DNA of 64,000 bases from the NCBI GenBank assembly GCA_963210315.1, contig OY723290.1, forward strand, positions 1,922,001 through 1,986,000, given 5' to 3'. This document shows, in pieces, positions 29,358-39,121 of the stretch. Source of the DNA: Rhynchopus euleeides. Taxonomy: Eukaryota > Euglenozoa > Diplonemea > Diplonemida > Diplonemidae. The position numbers were made by a program, and so were the translations under genes. Under the pieces are notes generated by a model. It saw only the letters and a list, made by a program, of their open reading frames with translations. It searched no databases and was not told where the DNA came from. Numbering within the stretch: the stretch's first letter is position 1; each line of letters opens with the position of its first letter.

Positions 29358-31592
29358 ATGCGTCCCCCCCAACACAGCCAAGGCCTGCAGGCCTGCCTGC
29401 AGCGGTATGCCGAGACGCGCGACATCCGCGGGTCTGTGAAGGAGACGGGGGACGACCTTGCTGAGGGAATCCTGGGGGACTTCCTCTCGATTGTCAGGCG
29501 CGAGAGCACCGCGCTCAGCCCGAGGGATGTCAGATCCCTGGTGGAGGTGAACTGGGCTGCGAGGCACAATCAGGAATCCCAGTCGGTCTTCCGGGAGCTG
29601 GGCGGAGCGCCGGGGGGGGCCATCCCTGTCACACGCCTGAAGGATGCGTGCAGCTTCTTCGGAATCGACATCAACTGGTCACGCCTCAGGTCACTGCGCA
29701 CGCCCCTCAATGAAGCGGAATTGATCATGTCGGGGGGGGCCGGGGGGGACGAGCCGACCCATGTTAACTTCACCCAGTTCTACCTCCTGACGAGCCAGAA
29801 GCGCGGCCTGTCATGCCTCAACGCGGTGAGCGGGTTGAAGTTCCGCGTCTCCTCTGCAGTCTACCCCAGGCCAGACCTGGAGGAGCGCCAGGGGATGTCC
29901 ATCCTGCAGCCCGTCAGCTTCGCGCTGTATTACCCAGAGAGATCTCCGATGCTCCCCGCCTCGCTGAGGGTCCTGAGCCCCAGGGGCAGCAAGCCCGGCA
30001 GCACCCCATGGGGTGGCAGCGCATCCGCAGCTCCATCAATGCCTCACCCGCCGGGAGGGGGGGTGTCCGGGGTGCGCGCCCTCACAGCGAGGCCTGCCGC
30101 GCAGCGGCAGCCCTGGGTGAGCAACGTCGGCGACCCGCAGCTGCAGCTGCAGATGGCGGCGGGGGAGGGGGGGCAGACGGAGCAGCTGCAGCACCGCAGG
30201 GCCTTCCTGATAGATGACGTCGTGAAGTGCACCGCGTCAGGCCCCGGATACACCCTGGGGGCTGTCGGCAGCATCGTGGGGTTGGCGGAGGGGGGTGGTG
30301 GCTGCATCGCCTCGCCTCCGGCAGGCCATGCCGTGGTGGAGTTTGAAGGTGGCGGTGGTGGCGGCGGCGCAGCCGCCGCAGACTCGGCCTGCCAGGCGGC
30401 GGTGCCGCTGGGGCATCTGAGGGTTCTGGGGGCTGGGTCTGCGCCGCTGGCACCGCCTCCCCAGCAGCAGCAGCAGGGGGTGCCGAAGCGGGCGGCGCGG
30501 AGCGTGTCTGCGAGGATCCACGAGGAGGTGGGGCTGCGGGGGAGGGGTGACCGGCATCAGCATCAGCGTCACCAACATCAGCAGCAGCAGCAGCGCCGGC
30601 GCCACGCTGGGGGGGAGAAGCCCCCCCGGGCGCAGGGCGGGCTGGAGGCGCTGTGCAGCCACGCCGTGATGCAGGTCGAGCGGACGTCGTGCCTCATCCA
30701 GGGGGGCCTGGAGGCGGCGGCGGCTGAAAAGGCGCCTGCAGGGGGGTGTGATGACACGGCGCGCCGCAGCCACCCGTCGGCGGAGGCGCAGTGCCACCGG
30801 AGGGCGTCGCAGCAGCAGCAGGAGGGTGGGGGCGGCGGCGTGCGGTGTGCCGCGAAGGCGCTGCAGCGGCAGCACCGGCAGTGGGCGCCGTACCTCACTG
30901 CGGCGTATCCGGCGCCGCCGGAGCCTCGGAAGGTGAAGCAGCGGCTGCGGGAGCAGCGGTTCAAGGTTGGTGTGGGAGGTGGCGGCGGTGGTGCGGCGGG
31001 GGCGGTGGCAGCGTCGGCGCAGGGCGGTGGCGCGGCCCCCGCCCAGGCGAAGGTGCAGCTGCAGCACCCGCAGCAGGCCACCCCGTTGGCGTGCGAGCTG
31101 CTGCTGGAGGGGGCGGTGCGCGCGCCGCAGGGCAGCAGCGCGCTGCACGCTGCGGGGGGCAGCGGCTGCAGTGGCAGCACCCTGCTCCCTGCGGCGGCGG
31201 GGGCGCGGCCTGGGCCCTGTGGCGTGCGGGGGACACCCGCTGGAGTGCCGGCGGCTGCGCCACCCCTGTCGCAGCACTACCGCTCGCTGGTGCGGGAGGT
31301 GTCGCTGCTGCGGAAGCAGCTGACACTCTCCGAGGGCCTCATAGCGGACCGGGATCGCAGGATCGGGCAGCTGTCGCAGGCGGTGGGGTCGCGGTCTGTG
31401 AGGGGTGCTGGCGGCGGTGGCATGCATCACAGCCACCGGGTGCCTGTGACTGCGAGGCAGCCCCGGCAGCAGACCTTTGACATTGACACCGGGGCGAGGG
31501 TCGACGCCATTCTGCCAGACCAGCCGTGCTACCCAACCAGCGTGGTGTGTGCCCCGCCAGTGCCGCCTGTGGATGCGATCGGGGTTGACTGA
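29358..31592 (+). CDS. Large protein with EF-hand-like and coiled-coil parts, unknown function
   Basis: A 744-residue frame. Residues about 1-160 look globular and helical with two EF-hand-like halves (RLKDACSFFGIDINWSRLRS near 92, and HVNFTQFYLL near 140). The calcium-loop residues are incomplete, so calcium binding is doubtful. Residues about 280-360 form an SH3/KOW-like module (DDVVKCTASGPGYTLGAVGS ... HAVVEFEG ... VPLGHLRVLG) with a glycine insert. A Gln/His-rich and Ala/Gly-rich disordered middle follows. Residues about 640-680 form a coiled coil (SLVREVSLLRKQLTLSEGLI). GC-rich third positions match its neighbours. No family name can be given; a cytoskeletal or flagellar scaffold is conceivable but unproven. 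Confidence 0.6.
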   Translation: MRPPQHSQGLQACLQRYAETRDIRGSVKETGDDLAEGILGDFLSIVRRESTALSPRDVRSLVEVNWAARHNQESQSVFRELGGAPGGAIPVTRLKDACSFFGIDINWSRLRSLRTPLNEAELIMSGGAGGDEPTHVNFTQFYLLTSQKRGLSCLNAVSGLKFRVSSAVYPRPDLEERQGMSILQPVSFALYYPERSPMLPASLRVLSPRGSKPGSTPWGGSASAAPSMPHPPGGGVSGVRALTARPAAQRQPWVSNVGDPQLQLQMAAGEGGQTEQLQHRRAFLIDDVVKCTASGPGYTLGAVGSIVGLAEGGGGCIASPPAGHAVVEFEGGGGGGGAAAADSACQAAVPLGHLRVLGAGSAPLAPPPQQQQQGVPKRAARSVSARIHEEVGLRGRGDRHQHQRHQHQQQQQRRRHAGGEKPPRAQGGLEALCSHAVMQVERTSCLIQGGLEAAAAEKAPAGGCDDTARRSHPSAEAQCHRRASQQQQEGGGGGVRCAAKALQRQHRQWAPYLTAAYPAPPEPRKVKQRLREQRFKVGVGGGGGGAAGAVAASAQGGGAAPAQAKVQLQHPQQATPLACELLLEGAVRAPQGSSALHAAGGSGCSGSTLLPAAAGARPGPCGVRGTPAGVPAAAPPLSQHYRSLVREVSLLRKQLTLSEGLIADRDRRIGQLSQAVGSRSVRGAGGGGMHHSHRVPVTARQPRQQTFDIDTGARVDAILPDQPCYPTSVVCAPPVPPVDAIGVD

Positions 31593-32394
31593 GAGAGGGG
31601 GTAGAGTGGGCATCACAGGGGCAGGTGCTCGGTGTGTTCTGCGCTTCTCCAAAGAAAGATTGACGTGTGTGGGTGTGGCAGCCATCAGAGTTTGCTCGGT
31701 GCAGCTGAATATACAGGTCAACAGGTGCTCTCCGGTGCTGAGCGGGTTGATCTCTCCGACCCAGTAGGGTCTCTGTATTGTGTCGGAACAGGACAGGGGA
31801 ACACGTTCAACTCGGGGAGTTGCTCGGTATCCTCTCCATTGATTGTGTCTTGGGCCGATCTACAGCGTGCTGCCTGGGGTCTGTGCCTCCCTCGTGTACC
31901 AGTACCGGGGAGGGCACCCGACGCACTTCCACAGCGAGCTCGAGGGTTACCATCCTGTGCTCGTGTGGAGAGGGTGGGATGCAGATATAGGGCCGGCTTG
32001 CAATCGCTGTTTTCCTTCCAATTGCTTGCAGATGCCAGAGATGCTTCTGGCGCATGGTGTCGTGGGACCCAACACTGCCCGAGGGTGTCAGAGCCTCAAA
32101 AGCGAGTGCGGTTCAGTCAATAGTATCCGCTGTCATCTCCTGAACAAATGCACAGGGTCTTTTCAGAAGGCTTTCACTACTGCAGCTGCAACCTGCGGTT
32201 GAGAGGGATGCCGATTGCCGGATGTGGTGTGGTTGTTCGGAACCCGCAGAGAGGGTGATTTGGCACAGTTGCGTGTTGGTTCGCATTGCCCCCCGGCCCG
32301 CTTCCCACCCCTTGGGCATTGTTTGCACAGGAGCCGCTTGTTGTCTGGACCTGGAGCACAAACACACCACCACCTGCAGGAGGCTGTGCCAAGG
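31593..32394. other. Spacer with acceptor-like site
   Basis: No gene is seen. ACCACCTGCAG ends at 32379, 16 bases before the next ATG, and is a good spliced-leader acceptor candidate. Confidence 0.5.
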
Positions 32395-34566
32395 ATGGAG
32401 GCGTTCCTTGTGGATGTTGCTACCGGGGAGCGCCACTGCGTCGACATCGGGGTTGATGACAAGGCAGGCGACGTGAAGGTGCTTGCACACCAGGCGCTGT
32501 ACCCTTCCGGGTTGTTGCATGACAGGCAGCTGTCTGTTGCGGGCTGTCTGGTGCCCGATGACGAGCCACTGTGCGGCATTCCAGGCGTGCAGGAGGGGTG
32601 CACCATCGAGGTGTCATATCAGCATCTTCTCGACGCGCTGCACAGCGGGGAGAAGCAAGTGTGGGAGGTCCCGTTGTGCCTCACAGACCCGGGTCAGGTG
32701 CTTGAGGCTGTCCGTGCCCGCCCCTCGGTCTTCGTCGATGCACATCCGTCTGTCAAGAGGGACCGTGACATTGTCCTTGCAGCTGTGCACGAGTGTCCCT
32801 GCAACTTCGAAGACGCTGATGATTCCCTGAAGGCTGACAGGGAAATTGTACTGGCAGCTCTGGCTGTGCGGCACTACTGTTCAGACTACGTCTGTGGGTG
32901 CAGGGAGCGCGAGGGGTGTCGCCCGTTTGTGCATGTGCACGACACACTGAAGGCTGACAGGGACTTCGTGCTTGAGGCGGTCGGAAGAGACGCATCCTTC
33001 TTCGAGTACGCAGACGAATCCATGAAGATCGACCGTGAGTTTGTTCCGTCGCTCCTTCGGGTGAACCCGTCCTCACTCCGTTACGTGCACGAATCACTGA
33101 TGGCCGACCGCGAGTTTGTTCTGTTGCTCCTTCAGGTCGATACGTCCTGCTTCAGGCATGTACACAAATCCCTGTGGTCTGACAGAGACTTCCTACTTGC
33201 GGCTGCGGAAGCCGGGGACCCAGAGGTCCGTGGCAGGATCTGGTGGAACACGAACTACGCCATGCTGGACGACCCTGGCTTTATTCTTACCGCCATTCAA
33301 GAGCATCGCCCGAGTTACTTTAATGAGGCAGGCGACCATGTGCGCCGTAACCGAGACATAGTCCTTGCGGCTGCGCAAGCTGGGTACCGTGATGCGTTAT
33401 ACTCTGCAGCCGATGCAGACCCACACCTATCGCTTGACCGCGAGCTTGTTCTTGCGCTTCTTCAGGTGGACGGTTGCTTTCTGGATCAGGCACACGAAGC
33501 CCTTTTGTCTGACCGAGACATCATCCTTGCAGCTATGCTAGCTGGGCGCCTTGATGCATTTGAGGACGCACACGAATCGGTGAAGGCCGACCGCGACCTT
33601 GTTCTGATGCTCCTTCAGGTGGACATGTGCTTTCTGGATCACGCACACGCGTCCCTCTGGGCTGACCGCGAGTTTGTTCTTGCGCTGCTTCGTATCGATG
33701 CGTGCTTTCTGGATCAGGCGGACACATCCCTGATGTCTGACCGAGACGTCATCCTTGCAGCTGCACGAGCTGGGCGCCGTGATGCATTGCAGTATGCGCA
33801 CGATTCGCTGAAGGCCGACCGCGAGTTTGTTCTTGCGCTGCTTCGGGTGGATCCGTGCTGCTTGGGCGATGCTGACGGATCCCCCAAGACGGCTGGACAA
33901 GAGGAGGCGGATGGGCCACGATACCGTCTTGGCTTCTACTCCACACACGCCTCATTGAGGGAGGACAAAGACTTTCTTCGCGAAGCTGTGGCATTCGATC
34001 CGCGTCTCCTGAAGCACACAGAGGGGCTGAAGGCTGTGGCATGTGACCCGTCTCTGTTGGCCACGAAGCACAACCACGTGGAGGCACGGAAGTCTCTGTT
34101 CTTCAAAGCGATCCAGAAGCACCCCCATGTGCTGAAGTACGCACCGGAGCTCTGGAAGCAGGACCGGCAAATAGTTCATGTGGCTGTGAAGGCGAACGGT
34201 GCGTCGCTGAAACACGCACACCAAACCCTGAAGGCTGACCCAGACATTGTCTTCGCAGCTGTGCGGTCGGACCCGAGTGCCTTGAAGTACGCTGACGGAA
34301 CCCTCGCGACGGACAAGAGCCTTGTGACGAGCATTCTGCAGAAGATCCCCGGTGCCTTCCCGCATGTGCACGAATCCCTGCAAACCGACAGGGACTTTGT
34401 GCTTGCGGCTGTGCAGAAGTGCCCCCGTCTGCTGAGGCACGTGCACAAGTCTCTGACAGCCGACCGTGAGTTTATGCAGGCTGTGATGCAAACCCCACGT
34501 GCCTCGAAGTACGTTGGCAGATCCGTGAAGCCCACCGGGAACCCGTTCCTCCTTCTCAGGTGTTGA
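32395..34566 (+). CDS. Ubiquitin-like + DUF4116-repeat protein
   Basis: A 723-residue protein. Residues 1-76 resemble a ubiquitin-like fold (MEAFLVDVATGERHCVDIGV ... GLLHDRQLSVAGCLVPDDEP ... GCTIEVSYQ). The rest consists of about 20 tandem helical repeats with the DUF4116 signature: D-R-D/E-I/F-V-L-A-A-V followed by L-x-x-A-D/H-x-S-L. Examples are KADREIVLAAL, SDRDIILAAM and TDRDFVLAAV. Some repeats are degenerate (around residues 290 and 530-560). DUF4116 arrays are known from protists and large DNA viruses and are thought to be protein-interaction solenoids; no reaction is known. The first ATG in the frame (32215) lies before the acceptor at 32379, so MEAFLV is chosen as the start. The repeats are similar enough at DNA level that copy-number change by recombination is likely. 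Confidence 0.75.
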   Translation: MEAFLVDVATGERHCVDIGVDDKAGDVKVLAHQALYPSGLLHDRQLSVAGCLVPDDEPLCGIPGVQEGCTIEVSYQHLLDALHSGEKQVWEVPLCLTDPGQVLEAVRARPSVFVDAHPSVKRDRDIVLAAVHECPCNFEDADDSLKADREIVLAALAVRHYCSDYVCGCREREGCRPFVHVHDTLKADRDFVLEAVGRDASFFEYADESMKIDREFVPSLLRVNPSSLRYVHESLMADREFVLLLLQVDTSCFRHVHKSLWSDRDFLLAAAEAGDPEVRGRIWWNTNYAMLDDPGFILTAIQEHRPSYFNEAGDHVRRNRDIVLAAAQAGYRDALYSAADADPHLSLDRELVLALLQVDGCFLDQAHEALLSDRDIILAAMLAGRLDAFEDAHESVKADRDLVLMLLQVDMCFLDHAHASLWADREFVLALLRIDACFLDQADTSLMSDRDVILAAARAGRRDALQYAHDSLKADREFVLALLRVDPCCLGDADGSPKTAGQEEADGPRYRLGFYSTHASLREDKDFLREAVAFDPRLLKHTEGLKAVACDPSLLATKHNHVEARKSLFFKAIQKHPHVLKYAPELWKQDRQIVHVAVKANGASLKHAHQTLKADPDIVFAAVRSDPSALKYADGTLATDKSLVTSILQKIPGAFPHVHESLQTDRDFVLAAVQKCPRLLRHVHKSLTADREFMQAVMQTPRASKYVGRSVKPTGNPFLLLRC

Positions 34567-35316
34567 GGTGACCTGCATACATGAAACGAAACGAAGTGTG
34601 AACTGAACTGAAATGAAGTGAAGTGAATGAGCCGTTTGTCGACTTGATCCCCGGGAGCACTGCGGTCCACCTGCAGGCCCACGCCAAGCCGTGAGCTAAC
34701 CACACGCTTGTGCGGGCAGTGCCTTCCCTTGTTGTCATGTGGCCATCCTTCTTTCCCGCTTGATTTCCTTGTTTTGAACAAGACTACATACTCATGTCAC
34801 GACCCATTGTCGTGCCCACCCCGTGCCCCCCGCTTCGAGGGCAGTCCTGCCGAACACGCCTCCCTCCACCACACACGGGAACCCCTCGCGAGCACGTCGT
34901 CTACTCTGCAACACGCCCATATAAGCTGTGCCATCCACAAGACACACCTGCCCTCACACCACCACGCCCCACAGGGTTACGTGCACAGCCACACACACAA
35001 CACCTCCCTCCCCTTGAAAATGACCCGATAGGCCTGAGTTCCTGTTGATTAGGGCCTGACGTTGCCCCTGCCCCCTCCTCGTTTCTCGCTTAACAACCCC
35101 CCTCCCTGCCCCCCCCCCCCCCTCAATTCGACATTCGACTCTTTACCCCCCCCCCCCCCTCGCCCCTCTCGCATACCCCACAGTGTGAATAGTAGCCGAC
35201 CCCCCGCGACACAGCCGGGAACTCACCTAGACCTCTCCTCTGTCGTCTCCCCCCCCCAACCCCCCTCTGCCTGCCTGGCATCTCGTCATCCCACACCCTC
35301 TTGTCGTAACCCTGCC
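34567..35316. other. Spacer with short GAAGT/GAACT repeats and C-runs
   Basis: 34583-34630 is a run of diverged 5-mer repeats (GAAGT, GAACT, GAAAT). 35110-35160 holds two C-runs of 14 and 13. No gene is seen. Confidence 0.55.
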
Positions 35317-37062
35317 ATGCATCGCCGCGCGGCACCCGCAGCAGGTGCCCTGCTGCTGCTGCTGCTGCTGTGTGCCTCCCTCCCAGTGTCTCGCGCAGGG
35401 GAGCCTTGCGAGGACGGGTGGGCTTTCGATGCGGGTGTGAGGTGTGTCAAGCGCTCCGATGACGTGGGCCCCTGGGGCAGCACCGTGTGTGCCGCGATGC
35501 GCCCAGGCGCCACGCTTTACGTCATGGAATCCGCCAAGACGCAGAGCGGCATGGGTGGCATGGCTGACCACTTCGGGGAGTTCTGGGTAGGCATGCGTGA
35601 GGTCACGACACGCGAGGGGTGGGTCTGGCCCCCCCCAATCCCTGGCGCTGCTGAGCCACCCGTTGACGCTTCTCGCTGGCCTGCGTCCCGCCCCGACGCC
35701 GACACCGGCGAAAGGCACTGCGCCTTCATTGCAGGGGGGCTTGCCAGCACGCCTGCGGAGTGCCACTACCCCGACCCGCAGTTCCCCAACGGTGCGCCTG
35801 TCATCTGCGAGGCAGCGTGCACAGCAAAGCTGCCCTATGTCTGTGCCTACCCGCCTGCGCCCCCTGTGGGGTGTGACCCGGGTGATGTCGGATGGACCCG
35901 TGTCTCCACGACATGCTACAAAGCATTCCCTGACAAGGTGGAGCAGGCGGCTGCAAACTGCAGGGGTCCCGGGGGCAACGCGAAGGCAAATCTCGCGTAT
36001 TTCTTTGACGACGACGAGGCTGCTGCGGTGCGCGCGCTTCTCGGCGCGGAGGTCGCGGCGTGGGTGGGGGCGGCGAAGGCGGCGGTGATCCGCCCGAAGC
36101 GTTGGGAGTGGGTGGACCCGACGGCGTCCTTCAAGCCGGCGTGGTTTGCCAACCGGGACACCAGCGACCTGGGTGCCTGTGCCTTCATCGCGGGGTCACA
36201 CCCGCAGCTCAACCTCACGACGAACTGCAGCGCCAACACCGGGGAGCTCTGCCCCGCGATGTGCGACAGCAGCTACCGCCACCTCTGCCAGTATGACGCG
36301 GACACCTCGAAGCGGGACCCAACCTGGTCGCCAGAGGCTTATATGGCACCCGTGGCTCCGCCCACCCCGACCCCCACGCTGACCCGCTCGCTGTCGCTGA
36401 CGAATTCCACAAGCCTGACCCTCACGCAGTCGGGTTCCCTGACCCTCTCGCTGACAGAGACAGACACATCCAGCTACACCGTGACCCCGGTTGTGACGCC
36501 GACGGAGATACCCATAGATGACGGGGACCTGAACTGGTGGTGGGTGTTGATTCTGGTGGGGCTGCTGTCGCTGCTGCTGGCGCTGGTCTACTACCTCCGG
36601 CGGAGGCTGAAGAACGGCAAGCAGTACGACTGGGCGAAGCTGATGGAGCTGGAGGAGCGTCTCCCGCGCGAGCCTGTCGAGCTGATGCCGGAGGATGACG
36701 GGCATGACTCGGACCCCTCCGACTCCGACAGGTCCTCCGGCACGTCGCACGAGGCGGTGTCGCCCTACACCTTTGCCAAGGGTGTGCAGGGGAGGTACGT
36801 TGCGCCCCCCGACCCACGCCATCTTGCAGACGACCCGTACATCGAGGACTGGCGGCCCCGCGTGGAGGCGCTGGTTGCGGAGTTCCACATGTCTCCAGCC
36901 CAGGCCCTGCAGGTGCTGCGGGAGCACGGCGGCAGCCTGTTGGACACGCAGGCAGGCTTGCGTGAGGCGGAGTCGTCGAGGGCATGGTCGGCCATGCCCA
37001 GCAGAGCGGAGGTGGCCCAGCAGCGGGCCCCGTATATTGAAGACGACAGGCGGAGTGTCTGA
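35317..37062 (+). CDS. Type I membrane protein: two C-type-lectin-like domains, UBA-like tail
   Basis: 581 residues, start MHRRAAPAAGALLLLLLL. Layout: signal peptide (1-26); first C-type-lectin-like domain (about 28-180: GWAFDAGVRCVK ... FWVGMREVTTREGWVW ... HCAFI ... YVCAYP); second lectin-like domain (about 188-330: WTRVSTTCYKAF ... AWVGAAK ... WEWVDPT ... GACAFIAG ... HLCQYD); Ser/Thr-rich stalk (345-395); one membrane helix (WWWVLILVGLLSLLLALVYY, about 406-427); cytoplasmic tail with an acidic DDGHDSDPSDSDRSS patch; and residues about 515-555 (VEALVAEFHMSPAQALQVLR ... GGSLLD) resembling a UBA domain. The classic calcium/sugar-binding EPN/QPD and WND triads are not obvious, so the ligand may be protein. 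Probably a cell-surface or endomembrane receptor. Confidence 0.75.
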   Translation: MHRRAAPAAGALLLLLLLCASLPVSRAGEPCEDGWAFDAGVRCVKRSDDVGPWGSTVCAAMRPGATLYVMESAKTQSGMGGMADHFGEFWVGMREVTTREGWVWPPPIPGAAEPPVDASRWPASRPDADTGERHCAFIAGGLASTPAECHYPDPQFPNGAPVICEAACTAKLPYVCAYPPAPPVGCDPGDVGWTRVSTTCYKAFPDKVEQAAANCRGPGGNAKANLAYFFDDDEAAAVRALLGAEVAAWVGAAKAAVIRPKRWEWVDPTASFKPAWFANRDTSDLGACAFIAGSHPQLNLTTNCSANTGELCPAMCDSSYRHLCQYDADTSKRDPTWSPEAYMAPVAPPTPTPTLTRSLSLTNSTSLTLTQSGSLTLSLTETDTSSYTVTPVVTPTEIPIDDGDLNWWWVLILVGLLSLLLALVYYLRRRLKNGKQYDWAKLMELEERLPREPVELMPEDDGHDSDPSDSDRSSGTSHEAVSPYTFAKGVQGRYVAPPDPRHLADDPYIEDWRPRVEALVAEFHMSPAQALQVLREHGGSLLDTQAGLREAESSRAWSAMPSRAEVAQQRAPYIEDDRRSV

Positions 37063-37687
37063 ATAGGGGGTGGGTATGGGGTGTGTGTTTAAACCTGCCT
37101 AGAGGGGGGGGATGGTGTCATAGAGTTGCGAGGGGGGGGGGGGGGTTTCTGTGCACGGTCGCGCCTGTTAGACCTGCGCCTTGGTTGGGGCGGGATGCTT
37201 CAGGGGGGTGCAGACCCACGCTGCGACTGCCGCTCCCAAATACCCCATGCAATGGGGGCCCGTGTGCGTTGCTTGCGGGTCAGAACGAACGAAGGGGTGG
37301 AGTGGGGGTATTCCGACTCACTGTCAGTGGTCGCTTTGCTCTTTATTGGGGACGTTGGATTCTGTGGTGTGTGCAGGAGACTTGTCCAAGTCATAAGCCG
37401 GTACACTGGATGAACTCCTCCAGCCTGGCGCCCTGCACTGTGTCCCACCTATTGATGCGGGTGTGTTGTTGTTTCTCAGATGAGGTGGACCTTTCCGTTG
37501 GCTCGGCAAGCACGGGTGTGGCGTATGTGCACTGAAGGCCTGCAGGATACCTGAGGGTTATGGTGACGGAATCTGCTATCGCGATGCGTTTGTTCTTATC
37601 GTGTGCTTGCACTCATTGCGTGATTCAACCCGCAATACCCACCCACAGGTCTTTGTTGGCAGACACAAAACAAGTAAAAGTCTCAAG
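37063..37687. other. Spacer before MAT copy 1
   Basis: G-run near 37131-37145. No gene is seen. The last 45 bases before the ATG are shared with the MAT copy 2 leader. Confidence 0.6.
37644..37648 (+). promoter_or_regulatory. Candidate spliced-leader acceptor, MAT copy 1
   Basis: CACAG 40 bases before the ATG. The same CACAG occurs before copy 2 (41357-41361), copy 3 (48922-48926) and copy 4 (51509-51513) at 39, 36 and 26 bases, although the leaders of copies 3 and 4 are otherwise unrelated. Conservation of this word alone suggests a trans-splice acceptor. Confidence 0.5.
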
Positions 37688-39121
37688 ATGGTGCGCACGT
37701 TCATGTTCTCGTCGGAGCACGTGACTGAGGGTCACCCCGACAAGATGTGTGACCAGTTCTCCGACGCGGTGCTGGACGCGTGCCTGGCACAGGACGCGAT
37801 GTCGAAGGTGGCGTGCGAGTCGTGCTGCAAGACCGGGATGGTGATGGTGTTCGGTGAGATCACGACGAAGGCTGTGGTGGACTACCAGACCGTGCTGCGG
37901 CAGACGGTGAAGAAGATCGGGTACGACGACTCGGCAAAGGGGTTCGACTACAAGACCTGCAACGTGCTGGTGGCGATTGAGCAGCAGTCCCCCGACATCG
38001 GGCAGTGCACGCAGTACGAGGACGAGGGTGCGCTGGGCGCGGGTGACCAGGGTCTCATGTTCGGGTACGCCACGGACGAGACGGAGACGCTGATGCCTCT
38101 GTCGTACGAGCTGGCGCGTCAGCTGGCACAGCGCCACAGCGAGTGGCGCAACAACGGGAGGCTGGCGTGGGCACGCCCCGACGCCAAGACCCAGGTGACG
38201 GTGGAGTACCAGATCGACGAGACGGACGGGAAGAAGCTGCTGACGCCTCTGCGTGTCGAGACGGTGCTCATCTCGTCCCAGCACTCCGAGGACGTGACGA
38301 ACGACAAGATCCGTGAGGACCTGCTGGTGCTGATCAAGGACGTCATCCCCGCCAAGTTCCTTGACGAGAAGGTATGTTGTTGTGTTGTGTGTTGTGGTGC
38401 TTGTTGTCTTGTGTTTCTGTTTGATGAGTGCAGGTCACACTGAAAGTGTACTGCTTGCACCACCAAATGCCCACACACACATCGCCACACAGACGATCTA
38501 CCACCTGAACCCCTCTGGCCGGTTCGTGATCGGTGGGCCGATGGGCGACGCCGGTCTGACCGGGCGCAAGATCATCGTGGACACGTACGGCGGCTGGGGT
38601 GCGCACGGTGGTGGTGCCTTCTCTGGGAAGGACCCGACGAAGGTGGACAGGTCTGCGTGCTACGCGGCGCGTTGGATCGCCAAGTCGATCGTGGCGGGTG
38701 GGCTCGCAAAGCGCTGCATTGTGCAGCTGGCGTACGCCATCGGTGTTGCGGAGCCGCTGTCCGTGTACGTCGACACCTACGGGACTGGGAAGTACACCGA
38801 CGAGAGCACCCTCAAGGTATGGTCTTTGTGATTTGCTGTTTGTGTTGTGTGTTGCCGTGTCCTGTGCCCTGTCCTCTGCTGTGCTCCACAAACACAAGCA
38901 CATGCACACGGGAGACTGCCACACCGCACCACCCTGCACAGATTGTGCTGGAGAACTTCCGCCTGCGCCCTTACGACATCATCAAGGAGCTGGACCTGCG
39001 CCGCCCGATCTACTCGGAGACGTCGGCAATGGGCCACTTCGGCCGCACGTCGGAGAAGGGCTTCACGTGGGAGAACCCGCGCGACCTGAAGATCCCTGAG
39101 GGTGTGGCCCTGCGCCAGTAG
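37688..39121 (+). CDS. MAT: S-adenosylmethionine synthetase, copy 1 (3 exons)
   Basis: Makes S-adenosylmethionine from methionine and ATP in the cytosol. Exons 37688-38371, 38493-38816 and 38942-39121 are joined by phase-0 introns of 121 and 125 bp (GTATGT...CACAG; GTATGG...CACAG), giving 395 residues, the normal family length. Motifs: [16 protein letters not shown] (residues 8-23), the adenine/phosphate motif [16 protein letters not shown] (about 119-134), and the P-loop-like [16 protein letters not shown] (about 266-281), where catalytic Lys, Asp and Arg lie. The C-terminus [17 protein letters not shown] is typical. Differs from the other copies by Arg in NNGRLAW. The wording ([24 protein letters not shown]) resembles kinetoplastid MAT. 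Intron 2 of this copy has an in-frame TGA five codons in; the other copies do not. Confidence 0.93.

Noticed and set aside
30237-31721. 494-codon minus-strand frame opposite the EF-hand-like gene
   Set aside because: Arg/His/Pro-rich shadow of the Gln/Ala/Gly codons on +.
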